NCBI GenBank assembly: GCA_030745875.1
Contig: JASLNT010000021.1
Span: 1-42,689 of the forward strand
DNA from: Phycisphaerae bacterium
GTDB lineage: Bacteria > Planctomycetota > Phycisphaerae > SM23-33
Direction of reading: 5' to 3'
Length of the DNA stretch: 42,689 nt
The notes beneath the pieces were generated by a model. It had not been told where the DNA came from, did no database searches, and saw only the letters and a list, made by a program, of their open reading frames with translations. The translations under genes were made by a program, and so were the position numbers. How positions within the stretch are numbered: position 1 is the stretch's first letter; the number at the start of each line of letters is the position of its first letter. Shown piece after piece: positions 15,286 to 23,504 of this stretch.

Positions 15286-17771
15286 GGATTGCGGAAACTG
15301 TATTCTGTATAGCGATCATATCCGTGGTGTCCGGCTGCGTCGAATCCGGCTTGCCGGGCGCCGGTGCGGCGGTTGATCCCGATATGCGCGATGTTATCGA
15401 TAAGATCAACTCCGTTGGCCCCTATGAGGTTCCGCAACTGAAGCTTAAACGGACTCGGACGTACGCCCAGGGAGCCCGGGAAGTCGAACCGTTCCGCCAC
15501 GTTAAACCGTACAAGACCCACTTCCTTCGCCAGATGGAGTACACCGGCCCGGCCAGGGCGATCCCCGAACCGAAAAACGTCAAGTCGGTCAAGATCGGTT
15601 TCATCGGTCCGATTGAATCGACTGTTTCGGTGGCTACGGGAGGCAAGAGTCACGAGGAAATCCTCGGGCGGAAGATGCTGCAGGGCGCCCGTTTGGCGAT
15701 CGAACAGGCCAACGCGCGGGGCGGATATCTGAAGCGAAAAATCCCCTTTGAACTCGTTATCAGCAACGACAACGGACTCTGGGGCGCCTCGGGCAACGAA
15801 ATTATAAAGATGGCCTACAAGGACAAGGTCTGGGCGATCATGGGTACGATAGACGGCGCAAACACTCACATCGCCATCCGCGTGGCGCTGAAGGCTGAAG
15901 TGCCCATGATGAATTCGGGCGACTCCGACCCGACGCTCGTCGAAACGAATATCCCCTGGATTGCTCGCTGCGTCGGAGACGACCGCAAGCAGGGCTATCT
16001 GCTGGTGAGCTATCTCTATCGTAAACTTGGGTTCAAGCGGGTGGGGATTATTCGCGCCAGCAACCGCTACGGCAGATTTGGAGTGCGCGAGATTATCGAC
16101 GGAAGTAGGCGTATGGGGAACCCGATTCCGCTGGAGATGGCGTACGAGGTCGGCGGTGAGGATTTCTCGCTGCAACTGGATCGCCTCAAGCGGGCCAACG
16201 TTGAAGCCATCGTCCATTGGGGCGATGCGGCGGACGGAGCTAATATTCTCAACCAGATGCGTAAGATGGGCATGAAGCACCCGTACTTTGCGTGCGATCG
16301 CTGCGTGTCGGACGAGTTCGCCAAGATCGCCGGAGCCAACGCTTCAGGCGTTATCTGCACATATCCCTGGAACCCGAATCGCAAGGACAAGAAGCTTGAT
16401 GCGTTTCGCGCCGCTTTCGGCAAGCGGTTCAGCGAGGCTCCCGAAACGTACGCCTGTCACGCTTACGATGGGATGAATATGGTTCTCTGGGCGGTGCAGA
16501 CCGCCGGGCTGAATCGCGCCAAGATCCGCGATGTGCTTGCTCATCGGGGCAAGCCCTGGCCGGGCGTCACGGGCGATATACCGCTCAGCGCAGTCCTGGA
16601 CGACATGGGCGAAGTGTTTCTTGCCAAACGAGAGAACAACAAGTGGAAATACTACTCCCGCAAGGACCTTCGCATTCCGCCAGCCGAGACGGCGTCTTCG
16701 GCGGACACGAAGGAAGTCCGCATCGGTTACTTTGGTCCGAGCGACCCGAAGGATCGGCTGGGTGGTGACATGTGGCTGGCCGCACAGTGGGCCGTTGAAC
16801 AGGCCAATGCGGCGGGGGGGTATCAGGGCACACCGTTCAAACTCATGCCCGCCTGGTCGAGCAATCCATGGTCAAACGGCGCCAAAAACCTATTCGACCT
16901 CGTTTACAAACAGCGTGTTCGGGCGATTATCGGCGGTATTGACGGTCCGAGCACTCACCTGGCCGAGCAGGTCGTCGCCAAAGCCCGACTAACCCTGATC
17001 AGCCCCGTCAGTTCCGATCCGACAACTAATTTCGTTAACGTTCCATGGATGTTTTCGGCCGTTCCGGGCGATAATCTGACCGCCGGACCACTCGTATCGG
17101 AAATCCTGCGACGGACGGGGGGTGATGGTCTGGTGATACTTTCCGCCGACGATCACGACTCTCGAATCTTTACTCTGGAGTTGAGAAAAGCGTTAAAGAA
17201 GCGGCGCGTCGGTGTGCAACGCCAGTTTGAATTCCGACGGGGCTCCAAGCAGACCGATGAACTCATCGCCAACGTGATTGAAATGCGACCGAAGGCTCTT
17301 GTAATTGCAGCCGGGCCGGACGACTCGGCGCGTCTTGTCAGAAGATTTCGAGCACAAGAATATGATGGCGAGGTTTTCGGATGCGCCGCCATGGGGCGGC
17401 GGATATTCGACTTGAAGGCCGCCGGTGGGGCGGTGTTTCCACTTCTCTACGATCCGTCAAGCGGATCGAAATCCGCCGCCGACTTCAGCAAGACCTTCGC
17501 TTGCAAGTTTGGACACTCCCCCGACTATACCGCCGCCTACACTTATGATTCGGTTCGCATACTGATAGCCGCCATTCGCAAAGCCGGTCTGAACCGCGCC
17601 GCTATTCGCGCCGCTGTGGCGGGTCTTTCACCGTGGACGGGCGTTACCGGCTCGGTGCGTTGGGACAGTGTTCAGAGCAATGCTCAAGTCCCTCCGCTGG
17701 GGACCGTCAAGAACCGTCGCCTGATCGCTCTTCCAAGGCTTCCCGTCCAAGCTGCGTCGATTCGGCGTTAA
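15282..17771 (+). CDS. Lipoprotein with two tandem ABC-type periplasmic ligand-binding domains (Peripla_BP_6-like)
   Basis: The protein has about 829 residues from the ATG at 15282, which overlaps the preceding stop (ATGA) and follows GGGGAGGG. A lipobox VVSGC puts the lipidated Cys at residue 19. Two homologous type I periplasmic-binding domains follow. The first starts near 105 (VKIGFIGP, GARLAIEQANARGGY, AIMGTIDGANTHIAIRVA). The second starts near 485 (VRIGYFGP, AAQWAVEQANAAGGY, AIIGGIDGPSTHLAEQV). Single-domain relatives are branched-chain amino acid or amide binding proteins of ~400 residues, so this is a duplicated fusion. No permease or ATPase gene is nearby, so it may act as a sensor or binding subunit rather than as an importer. 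Its last 65 bases overlap the convergent amidase gene. Confidence 0.9.
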   Translation: MRIAETVFCIAIISVVSGCVESGLPGAGAAVDPDMRDVIDKINSVGPYEVPQLKLKRTRTYAQGAREVEPFRHVKPYKTHFLRQMEYTGPARAIPEPKNVKSVKIGFIGPIESTVSVATGGKSHEEILGRKMLQGARLAIEQANARGGYLKRKIPFELVISNDNGLWGASGNEIIKMAYKDKVWAIMGTIDGANTHIAIRVALKAEVPMMNSGDSDPTLVETNIPWIARCVGDDRKQGYLLVSYLYRKLGFKRVGIIRASNRYGRFGVREIIDGSRRMGNPIPLEMAYEVGGEDFSLQLDRLKRANVEAIVHWGDAADGANILNQMRKMGMKHPYFACDRCVSDEFAKIAGANASGVICTYPWNPNRKDKKLDAFRAAFGKRFSEAPETYACHAYDGMNMVLWAVQTAGLNRAKIRDVLAHRGKPWPGVTGDIPLSAVLDDMGEVFLAKRENNKWKYYSRKDLRIPPAETASSADTKEVRIGYFGPSDPKDRLGGDMWLAAQWAVEQANAAGGYQGTPFKLMPAWSSNPWSNGAKNLFDLVYKQRVRAIIGGIDGPSTHLAEQVVAKARLTLISPVSSDPTTNFVNVPWMFSAVPGDNLTAGPLVSEILRRTGGDGLVILSADDHDSRIFTLELRKALKKRRVGVQRQFEFRRGSKQTDELIANVIEMRPKALVIAAGPDDSARLVRRFRAQEYDGEVFGCAAMGRRIFDLKAAGGAVFPLLYDPSSGSKSAADFSKTFACKFGHSPDYTAAYTYDSVRILIAAIRKAGLNRAAIRAAVAGLSPWTGVTGSVRWDSVQSNAQVPPLGTVKNRRLIALPRLPVQAASIRR

Positions 17772-18726
17772 GTTCAACGGTGATCGGGCCGGAGTCGCCC
17801 TTGCCCGCCGGATAGATCGGTTTCTGATACCCTCCATATGCTTCAGTTCGCAAGTGCCCCTGCATCAAGTGTCCCCCGCGCCGCTTGCGCTCGGCCCGCA
17901 AACTCGCCAAGTCGATAGGACCAACCACGATCTTCTCGTGCGGACCCGGATCGGCTTGGGACAGAATGCGTCCGTCGAAGTCAACGATCATGCTTCCGCC
18001 CGGCCAGGAAAACGGCGGATAGTTGGTCACGCCCGCCGCCTGATTAGCCGCGACAACGTAAGCCATATTCTCCAACGCGCGTACTCGGTTAACCGTAGTC
18101 CACCAGTCCATCGGCTGGGCCGTTCCCCACGGGTCCATGTACGCCGATACGCGCACCAGCACTTCAGCTCCGCCCAGCGCCAACTGGCGAATCGCCTCGG
18201 GAAAAAGCCAGTCGTAGCAGATCGCCGTCCCTATCCTGCCGATCTCGGTGTCGCTTACGGGGAACAGCGATTGGTCGTATCCGCTGATATCGTGCGGGCT
18301 GGTGTGGACCTCCCACGGTGTCCAGGTGTGGACCTTGCGGTATTTGGAGACAATTCCCTCAGGTCCGATAAGGCAGGTGGTGTTGAAAACGTGCCCGGGC
18401 CATTTCTCGTCCAATTCCAGAAATGTGCCCGTCTGAATGTAGACGCCCAGTTTTTTTGCTTTGGCGATGTAGCGGTCCGTATGCTCGTTTGGAATCGGGA
18501 TCGCCAGCTTGTCCAGCAGTTGCTCGACTTTAGGATAAACCGGAGCCGCATGGGCGAATTCCGGGAACACGACAAGTCGCACGTCGAAGAACGGTTCGTA
18601 TCCGGTCACCGCGTGCGTGACCATTTGCAGCATGCGATCGACTCTGGCGCCTATTTCATTTCGATGTGTCGGATTGGGCATGTCGAGTTGACATGCGGCG
18701 GCGTAGTATCTGTCTGTCTGTGTCAT
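17707..18726 (-). CDS. Nitrilase-superfamily carbon-nitrogen hydrolase (amidase)
   Basis: The protein has 339 residues with no signal peptide, so it is cytoplasmic. The catalytic triad is visible: Glu56 (VVFPEFAH), Lys131 (KYRKVHTW) and Cys170 (TAICYDWLFPE). The length and the ENMAYVVAANQAAG and GGSMIVDFDGRIL blocks fit aliphatic amidase or other nitrilase-superfamily members; the exact branch and substrate are not clear. The ATG overlaps the stop of the upstream CRTAC1 gene as ATGA, so a cytoplasmic enzyme is coupled to a secreted protein. The 3' end overlaps the opposite-strand lipoprotein gene by 65 bases. The last ~30 residues are low in conserved features and may be free to vary. Confidence 0.9.
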   Translation of the reverse strand: MTQTDRYYAAACQLDMPNPTHRNEIGARVDRMLQMVTHAVTGYEPFFDVRLVVFPEFAHAAPVYPKVEQLLDKLAIPIPNEHTDRYIAKAKKLGVYIQTGTFLELDEKWPGHVFNTTCLIGPEGIVSKYRKVHTWTPWEVHTSPHDISGYDQSLFPVSDTEIGRIGTAICYDWLFPEAIRQLALGGAEVLVRVSAYMDPWGTAQPMDWWTTVNRVRALENMAYVVAANQAAGVTNYPPFSWPGGSMIVDFDGRILSQADPGPHEKIVVGPIDLASLRAERKRRGGHLMQGHLRTEAYGGYQKPIYPAGKGDSGPITVELNAESTQLGREALEERSGDGS

Positions 18727-20414
18727 GGTTTGCCTTGGGTGCTCCCTTCGGTGATTTTCAGTATCTGATCAACTCGAACATTCTTCAGCACGTCCGCGCC
18801 GCCTCCAATCCAGCGAACTTCCACCCGATCAACGCGGTCTATCTTACCCAGACCGAAGTGCAAACGCATGCCGTAATGGCTTTGATAGCCCCGCCCGCTG
18901 TGCACTTCGTCTATCTGTGTGAGTTTACCCGACACCACCTTCACTCGGGCTCCAACTCCGTCTCGATTGGTTTTTACGCCTCGCAGGCGAATCTGCAGCC
19001 AGTGGTTCTTCGCGGGCGAATCATTACGCAGGATCGTCGGTTCACGCCGCGAGTTCAGTATAACCGCATCGATGTCGCCGTCGCCATCAAGGTCATCGAA
19101 CGCCGCCCCGCGGCTGGAGAGCTTGACCGCCAACCCGTCGCCGCACTTGTCGGATACGTTGACGAACTTGCCCTTTCCCGTATTCATCAGGAGGACGTTC
19201 TGCGTCAGATAAGTCGTGGTGTCGTCGAACTTGTCCACGTTGTCCTGCACGTGCCCGCACGCTATGAAAAGGTCTCGATCACCGTCGTTGTCGAAATCCA
19301 CAAATCCGTTTCCCCAGGTAACGTGCGGAAAAGTCCCGGTTCCGGCTCGGGTAATGCGCGTTACGTCATCAAAAAGTCCGTTGCCCAGATTCTTGTACAG
19401 CGTAGCCAATTCGCCCTGATACGAGGTCATCTGCAGATCGAGCCAGCCGTCGTTATTGTAATCTCCGCATGCCACGCCCATGCTCGACTGCGCATCGCCG
19501 CCTAACTCGTAAGCAATCCCGCCAGCCAGCGCAACCTCCGAAAACTTGCCCGTTCCGTCATTCCGGAAGAGGAAGTTCCCCCACTCATCGTTGGCTACTA
19601 TGATATCCGTGTCGCCGTCGTTGTCGTAGTCAGCGCAGACCGTCCCCATTGCCGTTCCGGCGCACTTGGCGACGCCCGATGCGACGCTGATATCCGTAAA
19701 CGTACCGTCACCGTTGTTGCGATACAGCGTGTTGGCGGTTCGGGGATAATCTCGAGGTCCCGAGTAAGTGTCGTGGATCCCGTTCTTGCGCACGACATTC
19801 GTCTTGTAGGACCATTTCAAATAGTTGGCCACGAAGAGATCCAGATCACCATCCTTGTCGATGTCGATAAAGTTCGCCCCAGCGCCCAGCTTATCGCCAT
19901 TGCCCACACCGGCCGATTTGGTCACATCCGCAAATACGCCCCGCCCGTTGTTTTGATACAGGACGTTGCGTCCGTAGTTGTTAACGTAGATATCAGGATC
20001 GCCGTCATTATCGTAGTCGCCGACGGCGACTCCCAGCCCGTAACCCGTGTCGCCCACGCCTGTTTGCTTAGTTACGTCGGTGAACTTGAACCCACCGTCA
20101 TTGCGGTACAGCGTGTTCCTCGGGGCTGCGGCGGTCTTGGTTCCCTTGAGCGGGGCTCCATTCAGGAAGTAGATGTCCGTATCTCCGTCGAGATCGTAGT
20201 CAAACAAAGCCAACCCCGCGCTCATCGGTTCAAGGAAGTACCGCTTACCGCAGCCGCCGTCGGTATGCTTGAATGTGATGCCCGTAGTCCGGGTGACGTC
20301 TTTAAGACGGATAGAACACTGGCCCGGGGCGATGGATGCCGCCCATAGGCACATAGTCGCCGCTATTGCGAATTGGATTGGTCGGAGAGAACTGTCACTA
20401 TCCCGAGCAATCAT
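18723..20414 (-). CDS. CRTAC1-type secreted protein, tandem copy 3 (last in the operon)
   Basis: The protein has 563 residues with a signal peptide at about 13-32 (IQFAIAATMCLWAASIAPGQ) and an AAAGG ribosome binding site. FG-GAP/VCBS motifs recur through the propeller (FDYDLDGDTDIYFLNG, DYDNDGDPDIYVNNYG, DIDKDGDLDLFVANYL, DYDNDGDTDIIVAND, DYNNDGWLDLQMTSY, DFDNDGDRDLFIACGH). A C-terminal ASPIC/UnbV domain follows (GARVKVVSGKLTQIDEVHSG, HFGLGKIDRVDRVEVRW). Three bases separate it from the TPR gene upstream, and it overlaps the amidase gene downstream. The last ~125 residues are nearly identical to the other two copies while the propeller has more differences. It probably forms a pair with the TPR protein encoded just before it. 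Confidence 0.92.
   Translation of the reverse strand: MIARDSDSSLRPIQFAIAATMCLWAASIAPGQCSIRLKDVTRTTGITFKHTDGGCGKRYFLEPMSAGLALFDYDLDGDTDIYFLNGAPLKGTKTAAAPRNTLYRNDGGFKFTDVTKQTGVGDTGYGLGVAVGDYDNDGDPDIYVNNYGRNVLYQNNGRGVFADVTKSAGVGNGDKLGAGANFIDIDKDGDLDLFVANYLKWSYKTNVVRKNGIHDTYSGPRDYPRTANTLYRNNGDGTFTDISVASGVAKCAGTAMGTVCADYDNDGDTDIIVANDEWGNFLFRNDGTGKFSEVALAGGIAYELGGDAQSSMGVACGDYNNDGWLDLQMTSYQGELATLYKNLGNGLFDDVTRITRAGTGTFPHVTWGNGFVDFDNDGDRDLFIACGHVQDNVDKFDDTTTYLTQNVLLMNTGKGKFVNVSDKCGDGLAVKLSSRGAAFDDLDGDGDIDAVILNSRREPTILRNDSPAKNHWLQIRLRGVKTNRDGVGARVKVVSGKLTQIDEVHSGRGYQSHYGMRLHFGLGKIDRVDRVEVRWIGGGADVLKNVRVDQILKITEGSTQGKP
18745..19140. repeat. Conserved ASPIC/UnbV segment, copy A of three
   Basis: This stretch is highly similar at nucleotide level to 21830-22225 and 24950-25345. 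For example, the block GCTTTGATAGCCCCGCCCGC occurs in all three. Copies A and C also share a run of about 68 identical bases beginning near 18872 and 25080. Confidence 0.8.
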
Positions 20415-20417
20415 ATA

Positions 20418-21788
20418 TCACAGCCTTTCTTTCATTCGCAGGTAAGCTCGCTGGACTTTCGCGTTGCCTGGGGCGAGTTCAGAGGCTTTCTTCATAGCCG
20501 AAACGGCGCCCGGAATATCCTTATTGCGATAACGCACTTCGCCCAATAACGAGTAGTGTCGCTGAGTCGGTTCCAATTCCACCACTTTTTGAGCAAGCTG
20601 GTCCGCCTCGACGAGCTTCTCGTTCCGCAGCAGCAAAACGCGAATTAGCGTTCGATACGCCCATGTGAGTTTCGGCGCCAGCGTCAAGGCCTGCTTTGCG
20701 GCCTGCTCGGCGGCGTCAAAATGCTTCAGATCCGCCAGAAGCGCCGCGGCCATTAGATGATAGGGGGCGTTCTTCGGCGCGATTTTTCTGAGTTGCTCGC
20801 AGACCTCCAGGGCTTTCTGCGTGCGATGGGTGTCTCTATAGAGATCGGCGAGTTGTTTGCGACAAGGTATGTGTTGCGGGGCGAGCCTGGAGGCCCTCAA
20901 CCAGTATTGCTCGGCTTTGTCGAACCGCAGGTTTTGAAAATACAGTCCGCCCGCGTCCGAGAGTGTCTGGGCCAGGATTCCAGCCGCTTGGATCGGTTTT
21001 TCGGAGGCTCTGCCGCGTTTGGCTGCCGTCTGATCGGCTTTATCACGCAACCTCTGGAACTCCTCGGTGTACTGTCGGGCCTTATCGTTTTGCCCGGACC
21101 TGGCGTAAGCGGTCGCCAGACCGTAGCAGGCTCCCGGATCGTCGGGCTCGATCTTCATCGCTTGCTCGTAGGCGGTGATCGCCTTGTCGTAGTCTTTGCG
21201 TTGCAGGTGCACCTTGCCCAGCAGGATATAAACGACGCTTGGAGACCGCGATATCTCGATCTCCTTGTGCAACGCCTCCAGCGCCTCGTCCAGTCTTCCC
21301 AATTCCATCAGGGCTTCGGCGTAGCGTCCATGCACGCCGGGCAGGTTCGGATTAATCTGTCGGGCCTTCCCCCAAAGTTCGGCGGCCTTGTCGTATTGCC
21401 CCTTCCTCAGGGCGATCCTGCCCAGTCCGTGGTACACGTCGACCCGCCTGGGATCTTTCCGGAGACACTCCAGCCACCACTTTACCGCCTGATCAGATTC
21501 ACCGTAGTAGTCGTGCAGGTTTCCCATCAGGCATACCGCTCCTGAGCTCTGCGGGAAATCCGCCATCAGGCGCCGAACAACATCGAACGATTCGGCCTTT
21601 AACTTCTCCGATGCAGTTTCAGCTTTTCCAGCCGGTTGAGATGATGATTTGGCGGGGTCTGCCTGTGGTTCTCTGTGCGGTTGGGAATTCCAGAACGGCC
21701 CGAATGTTGCGAATGCTGCGATCGTAGCGAGGACGGCCGCTCCGGTTATCCCCAGGACCATCCTGTAACGGGCGCTGCGATTGCTCAT
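20418..21788 (-). CDS. Membrane-anchored TPR protein, paired with CRTAC1 copy 3
   Basis: The protein has 456 residues. A single N-terminal membrane segment (about 10-29, MVLGITGAAVLATIAAFATF) is followed by a Pro/Gln/Ser-rich linker and then a TPR superhelix from about 60 to the end. Typical repeats include VYHGLGRIALRKGQYDKAAELW, VYILLGKVHLQRKDYDKAITAY and CYGLATAYARSGQNDKARQY. It lies 11 bases after the stop of CRTAC1 copy 2 and 3 bases before CRTAC1 copy 3. Orientation of the anchor suggests the repeats face the periplasm, where they could hold the secreted CRTAC1 partner (inference). It is clearly paralogous to the TPR proteins at 23.5-24.9 and 26.6-28.1 kb, for example in an AVKWW block, but more diverged than the CRTAC1 copies. 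Confidence 0.88.
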   Translation of the reverse strand: MSNRSARYRMVLGITGAAVLATIAAFATFGPFWNSQPHREPQADPAKSSSQPAGKAETASEKLKAESFDVVRRLMADFPQSSGAVCLMGNLHDYYGESDQAVKWWLECLRKDPRRVDVYHGLGRIALRKGQYDKAAELWGKARQINPNLPGVHGRYAEALMELGRLDEALEALHKEIEISRSPSVVYILLGKVHLQRKDYDKAITAYEQAMKIEPDDPGACYGLATAYARSGQNDKARQYTEEFQRLRDKADQTAAKRGRASEKPIQAAGILAQTLSDAGGLYFQNLRFDKAEQYWLRASRLAPQHIPCRKQLADLYRDTHRTQKALEVCEQLRKIAPKNAPYHLMAAALLADLKHFDAAEQAAKQALTLAPKLTWAYRTLIRVLLLRNEKLVEADQLAQKVVELEPTQRHYSLLGEVRYRNKDIPGAVSAMKKASELAPGNAKVQRAYLRMKERL

Positions 21789-21799
21789 TAACTTCCGCC

Positions 21800-23500
21800 T
21801 CAGCGTCGTGCAGACACCTTGGAACCGCCTTCGGTGATTTTCAGCAACTGGTCGACGCGGACATTCTTCATAACGTCCACACCGCCTCCGATCCAGCGAA
21901 CTTCCACACGGTCAATCTTGTCCAGCTTGCCCAGACCGAAGTGCATCCGCATGCCGTAATGGCTTTGATAGCCCCGCCCGCTGTGTACTTCGTCGATTTG
22001 CGTAAGTTTACCCGACACCACCTTCACGCGGGCTCCCACGCCGTCGCGGTTGGTTTTCACGCCCTTCAGACGAATCTGCAGCCAGTGATTCTTTGTGGGG
22101 GAATCATTGCGAAGGATTGTCGGTTCCCTCCGCGAGTTAAGGATCACCACGTCGATATCACCGTCATTATCCAAATCATCAAACGCCGCCCCACGGCTGG
22201 AAAGCCTGACCGCCAGACCATTTCCGCACTTGTCTGATACATTGACGAATTTGCTCTTTCCCGTGTTCATGAGAAGGACATTCCCAGCGCGGTATCTTCC
22301 AGTATCATCGTACTTCTCGACGTTGTCCTGTACGTGTCCGCACGCCATGAAAATGTCCCGGTCTCCATCATTGTCAAAGTCGACAAACCCGTTGCCCCAC
22401 GTCACATAGCGGAGTGTCGGAGGTCCGGCCGCAGTTGTTGCTGTTGCGTCTTCGAAAACGCCCTTGCCCAGGTTTCGGTAGAGAGTAGCTGTTTCTCCCT
22501 GGTAGTTGGTGACGTGGAAGTCGAGTCGCCCGTCGCTGTCGTAGTCTCCGCAAGCGACGCCCATGCTTGACTCGTTCTCACCATTTACATCGTAGGCGAA
22601 ACCGGCTTCCAGCCCGACTTCCTTAAACTTCCCCGATCCTTCATTTCTAAAGAGGAAGTTTCCCTGGTCGTCATTTGCAACGAAGATATCGGTGTCTCCA
22701 TCGTTATCGTAGTCCGCGCACACCATCCCCATTCCCGCCCCGGGGCGGTGGGCTATTCCCGAGGCGTTGCTGACGTCGGAGAACGTACCATCGCCATTGT
22801 TGCGATAAAGCGTGTCGCGCATGGATTTGTACTCTTTGGGCCCGGCGTACACCGGGAAGCCTCCGATGGTGGGGCGGATGTGATTACCGTAATTGAAATC
22901 CACGTAGTTGGAGACATATAGATCCAGGTCGCCATCCTTGTCCATGTCGAGAAAGCAGGCCCCCGCGCCAACCTTCAAACCGTTGCCCACCTTCGCCTCC
23001 TTAGTAACGTCGGCGAACGTGCCGTCACCGTTGTTTCGGTACAGAACGTTCGCCCCGAAGTTGTTGAGGTAGACGTCCTGATCCCCGTCATTGTCGTAAT
23101 CCGCAGCGCAAACGCCCAGGGCGAAGCCCTTGTCGCCAAGTCCGGACCGATCGGTGACGTCCGTGAACTTCCAATTACCGTCGTTGCGGTAGAGAGTGTT
23201 CTTCGGTTGCGTTTTTGCCTTCGTTCCCTTCAGCGGAGCTCCGTTCAGGAAATAGATGTCCACGTCGCCGTCGCCGTCGTAGTCAAACAGAGCCAATCCG
23301 CAGCAGACCGTCTCGACGATGTACCGCCTTCCCGACCCGCCGTCAGTGTGAACGAACTTGATCCCAGTCTTCTTGGTGACGTCCGTAAGCTGAATCGGGA
23401 CCTTCGCTCCGGCTCCTGAAAGAATCGACAGCACGGTCGCCAGCAGGGCGATGACGCTCCGGGAAGAGGATCGACGTTCATAATGCAGCGGTGTGGTCAT
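21800..23500 (-). CDS. CRTAC1-type secreted protein, tandem copy 2
   Basis: The protein has 566 residues. A GGGAG ribosome binding site precedes the ATG, and the signal peptide is near 16-33 (VIALLATVLSILSGAGA). FG-GAP motifs include FDYDGDGDVDIYFLNG, DYDNDGDQDVYLNNFG, DMDKDGDLDLYVSNYV, DYDNDGDTDIFVAND, DYDSDGRLDFHVTNY and DFDNDGDRDIFMACGH. The ASPIC/UnbV end is shared with the other copies. It lies 4 bases after the upstream TPR gene. The opening IQLTDVTKKTGIKFVHTDGG matches copies 1 and 3 closely, so the three are products of local duplication. The calcium-binding pattern suggests a rigid extracellular propeller. No enzymatic residues can be assigned. Confidence 0.92.
   Translation of the reverse strand: MTTPLHYERRSSSRSVIALLATVLSILSGAGAKVPIQLTDVTKKTGIKFVHTDGGSGRRYIVETVCCGLALFDYDGDGDVDIYFLNGAPLKGTKAKTQPKNTLYRNDGNWKFTDVTDRSGLGDKGFALGVCAADYDNDGDQDVYLNNFGANVLYRNNGDGTFADVTKEAKVGNGLKVGAGACFLDMDKDGDLDLYVSNYVDFNYGNHIRPTIGGFPVYAGPKEYKSMRDTLYRNNGDGTFSDVSNASGIAHRPGAGMGMVCADYDNDGDTDIFVANDDQGNFLFRNEGSGKFKEVGLEAGFAYDVNGENESSMGVACGDYDSDGRLDFHVTNYQGETATLYRNLGKGVFEDATATTAAGPPTLRYVTWGNGFVDFDNDGDRDIFMACGHVQDNVEKYDDTGRYRAGNVLLMNTGKSKFVNVSDKCGNGLAVRLSSRGAAFDDLDNDGDIDVVILNSRREPTILRNDSPTKNHWLQIRLKGVKTNRDGVGARVKVVSGKLTQIDEVHSGRGYQSHYGMRMHFGLGKLDKIDRVEVRWIGGGVDVMKNVRVDQLLKITEGGSKVSARR
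21830..22225. repeat. Conserved ASPIC/UnbV segment, copy B of three
   Basis: Homologous to 18745-19140 (offset about 3085) and 24950-25345 (offset about 3126), with only scattered, largely synonymous differences over the region encoding the last ~125 residues. Confidence 0.8.
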
Positions 23501-23504
23501 CAGG

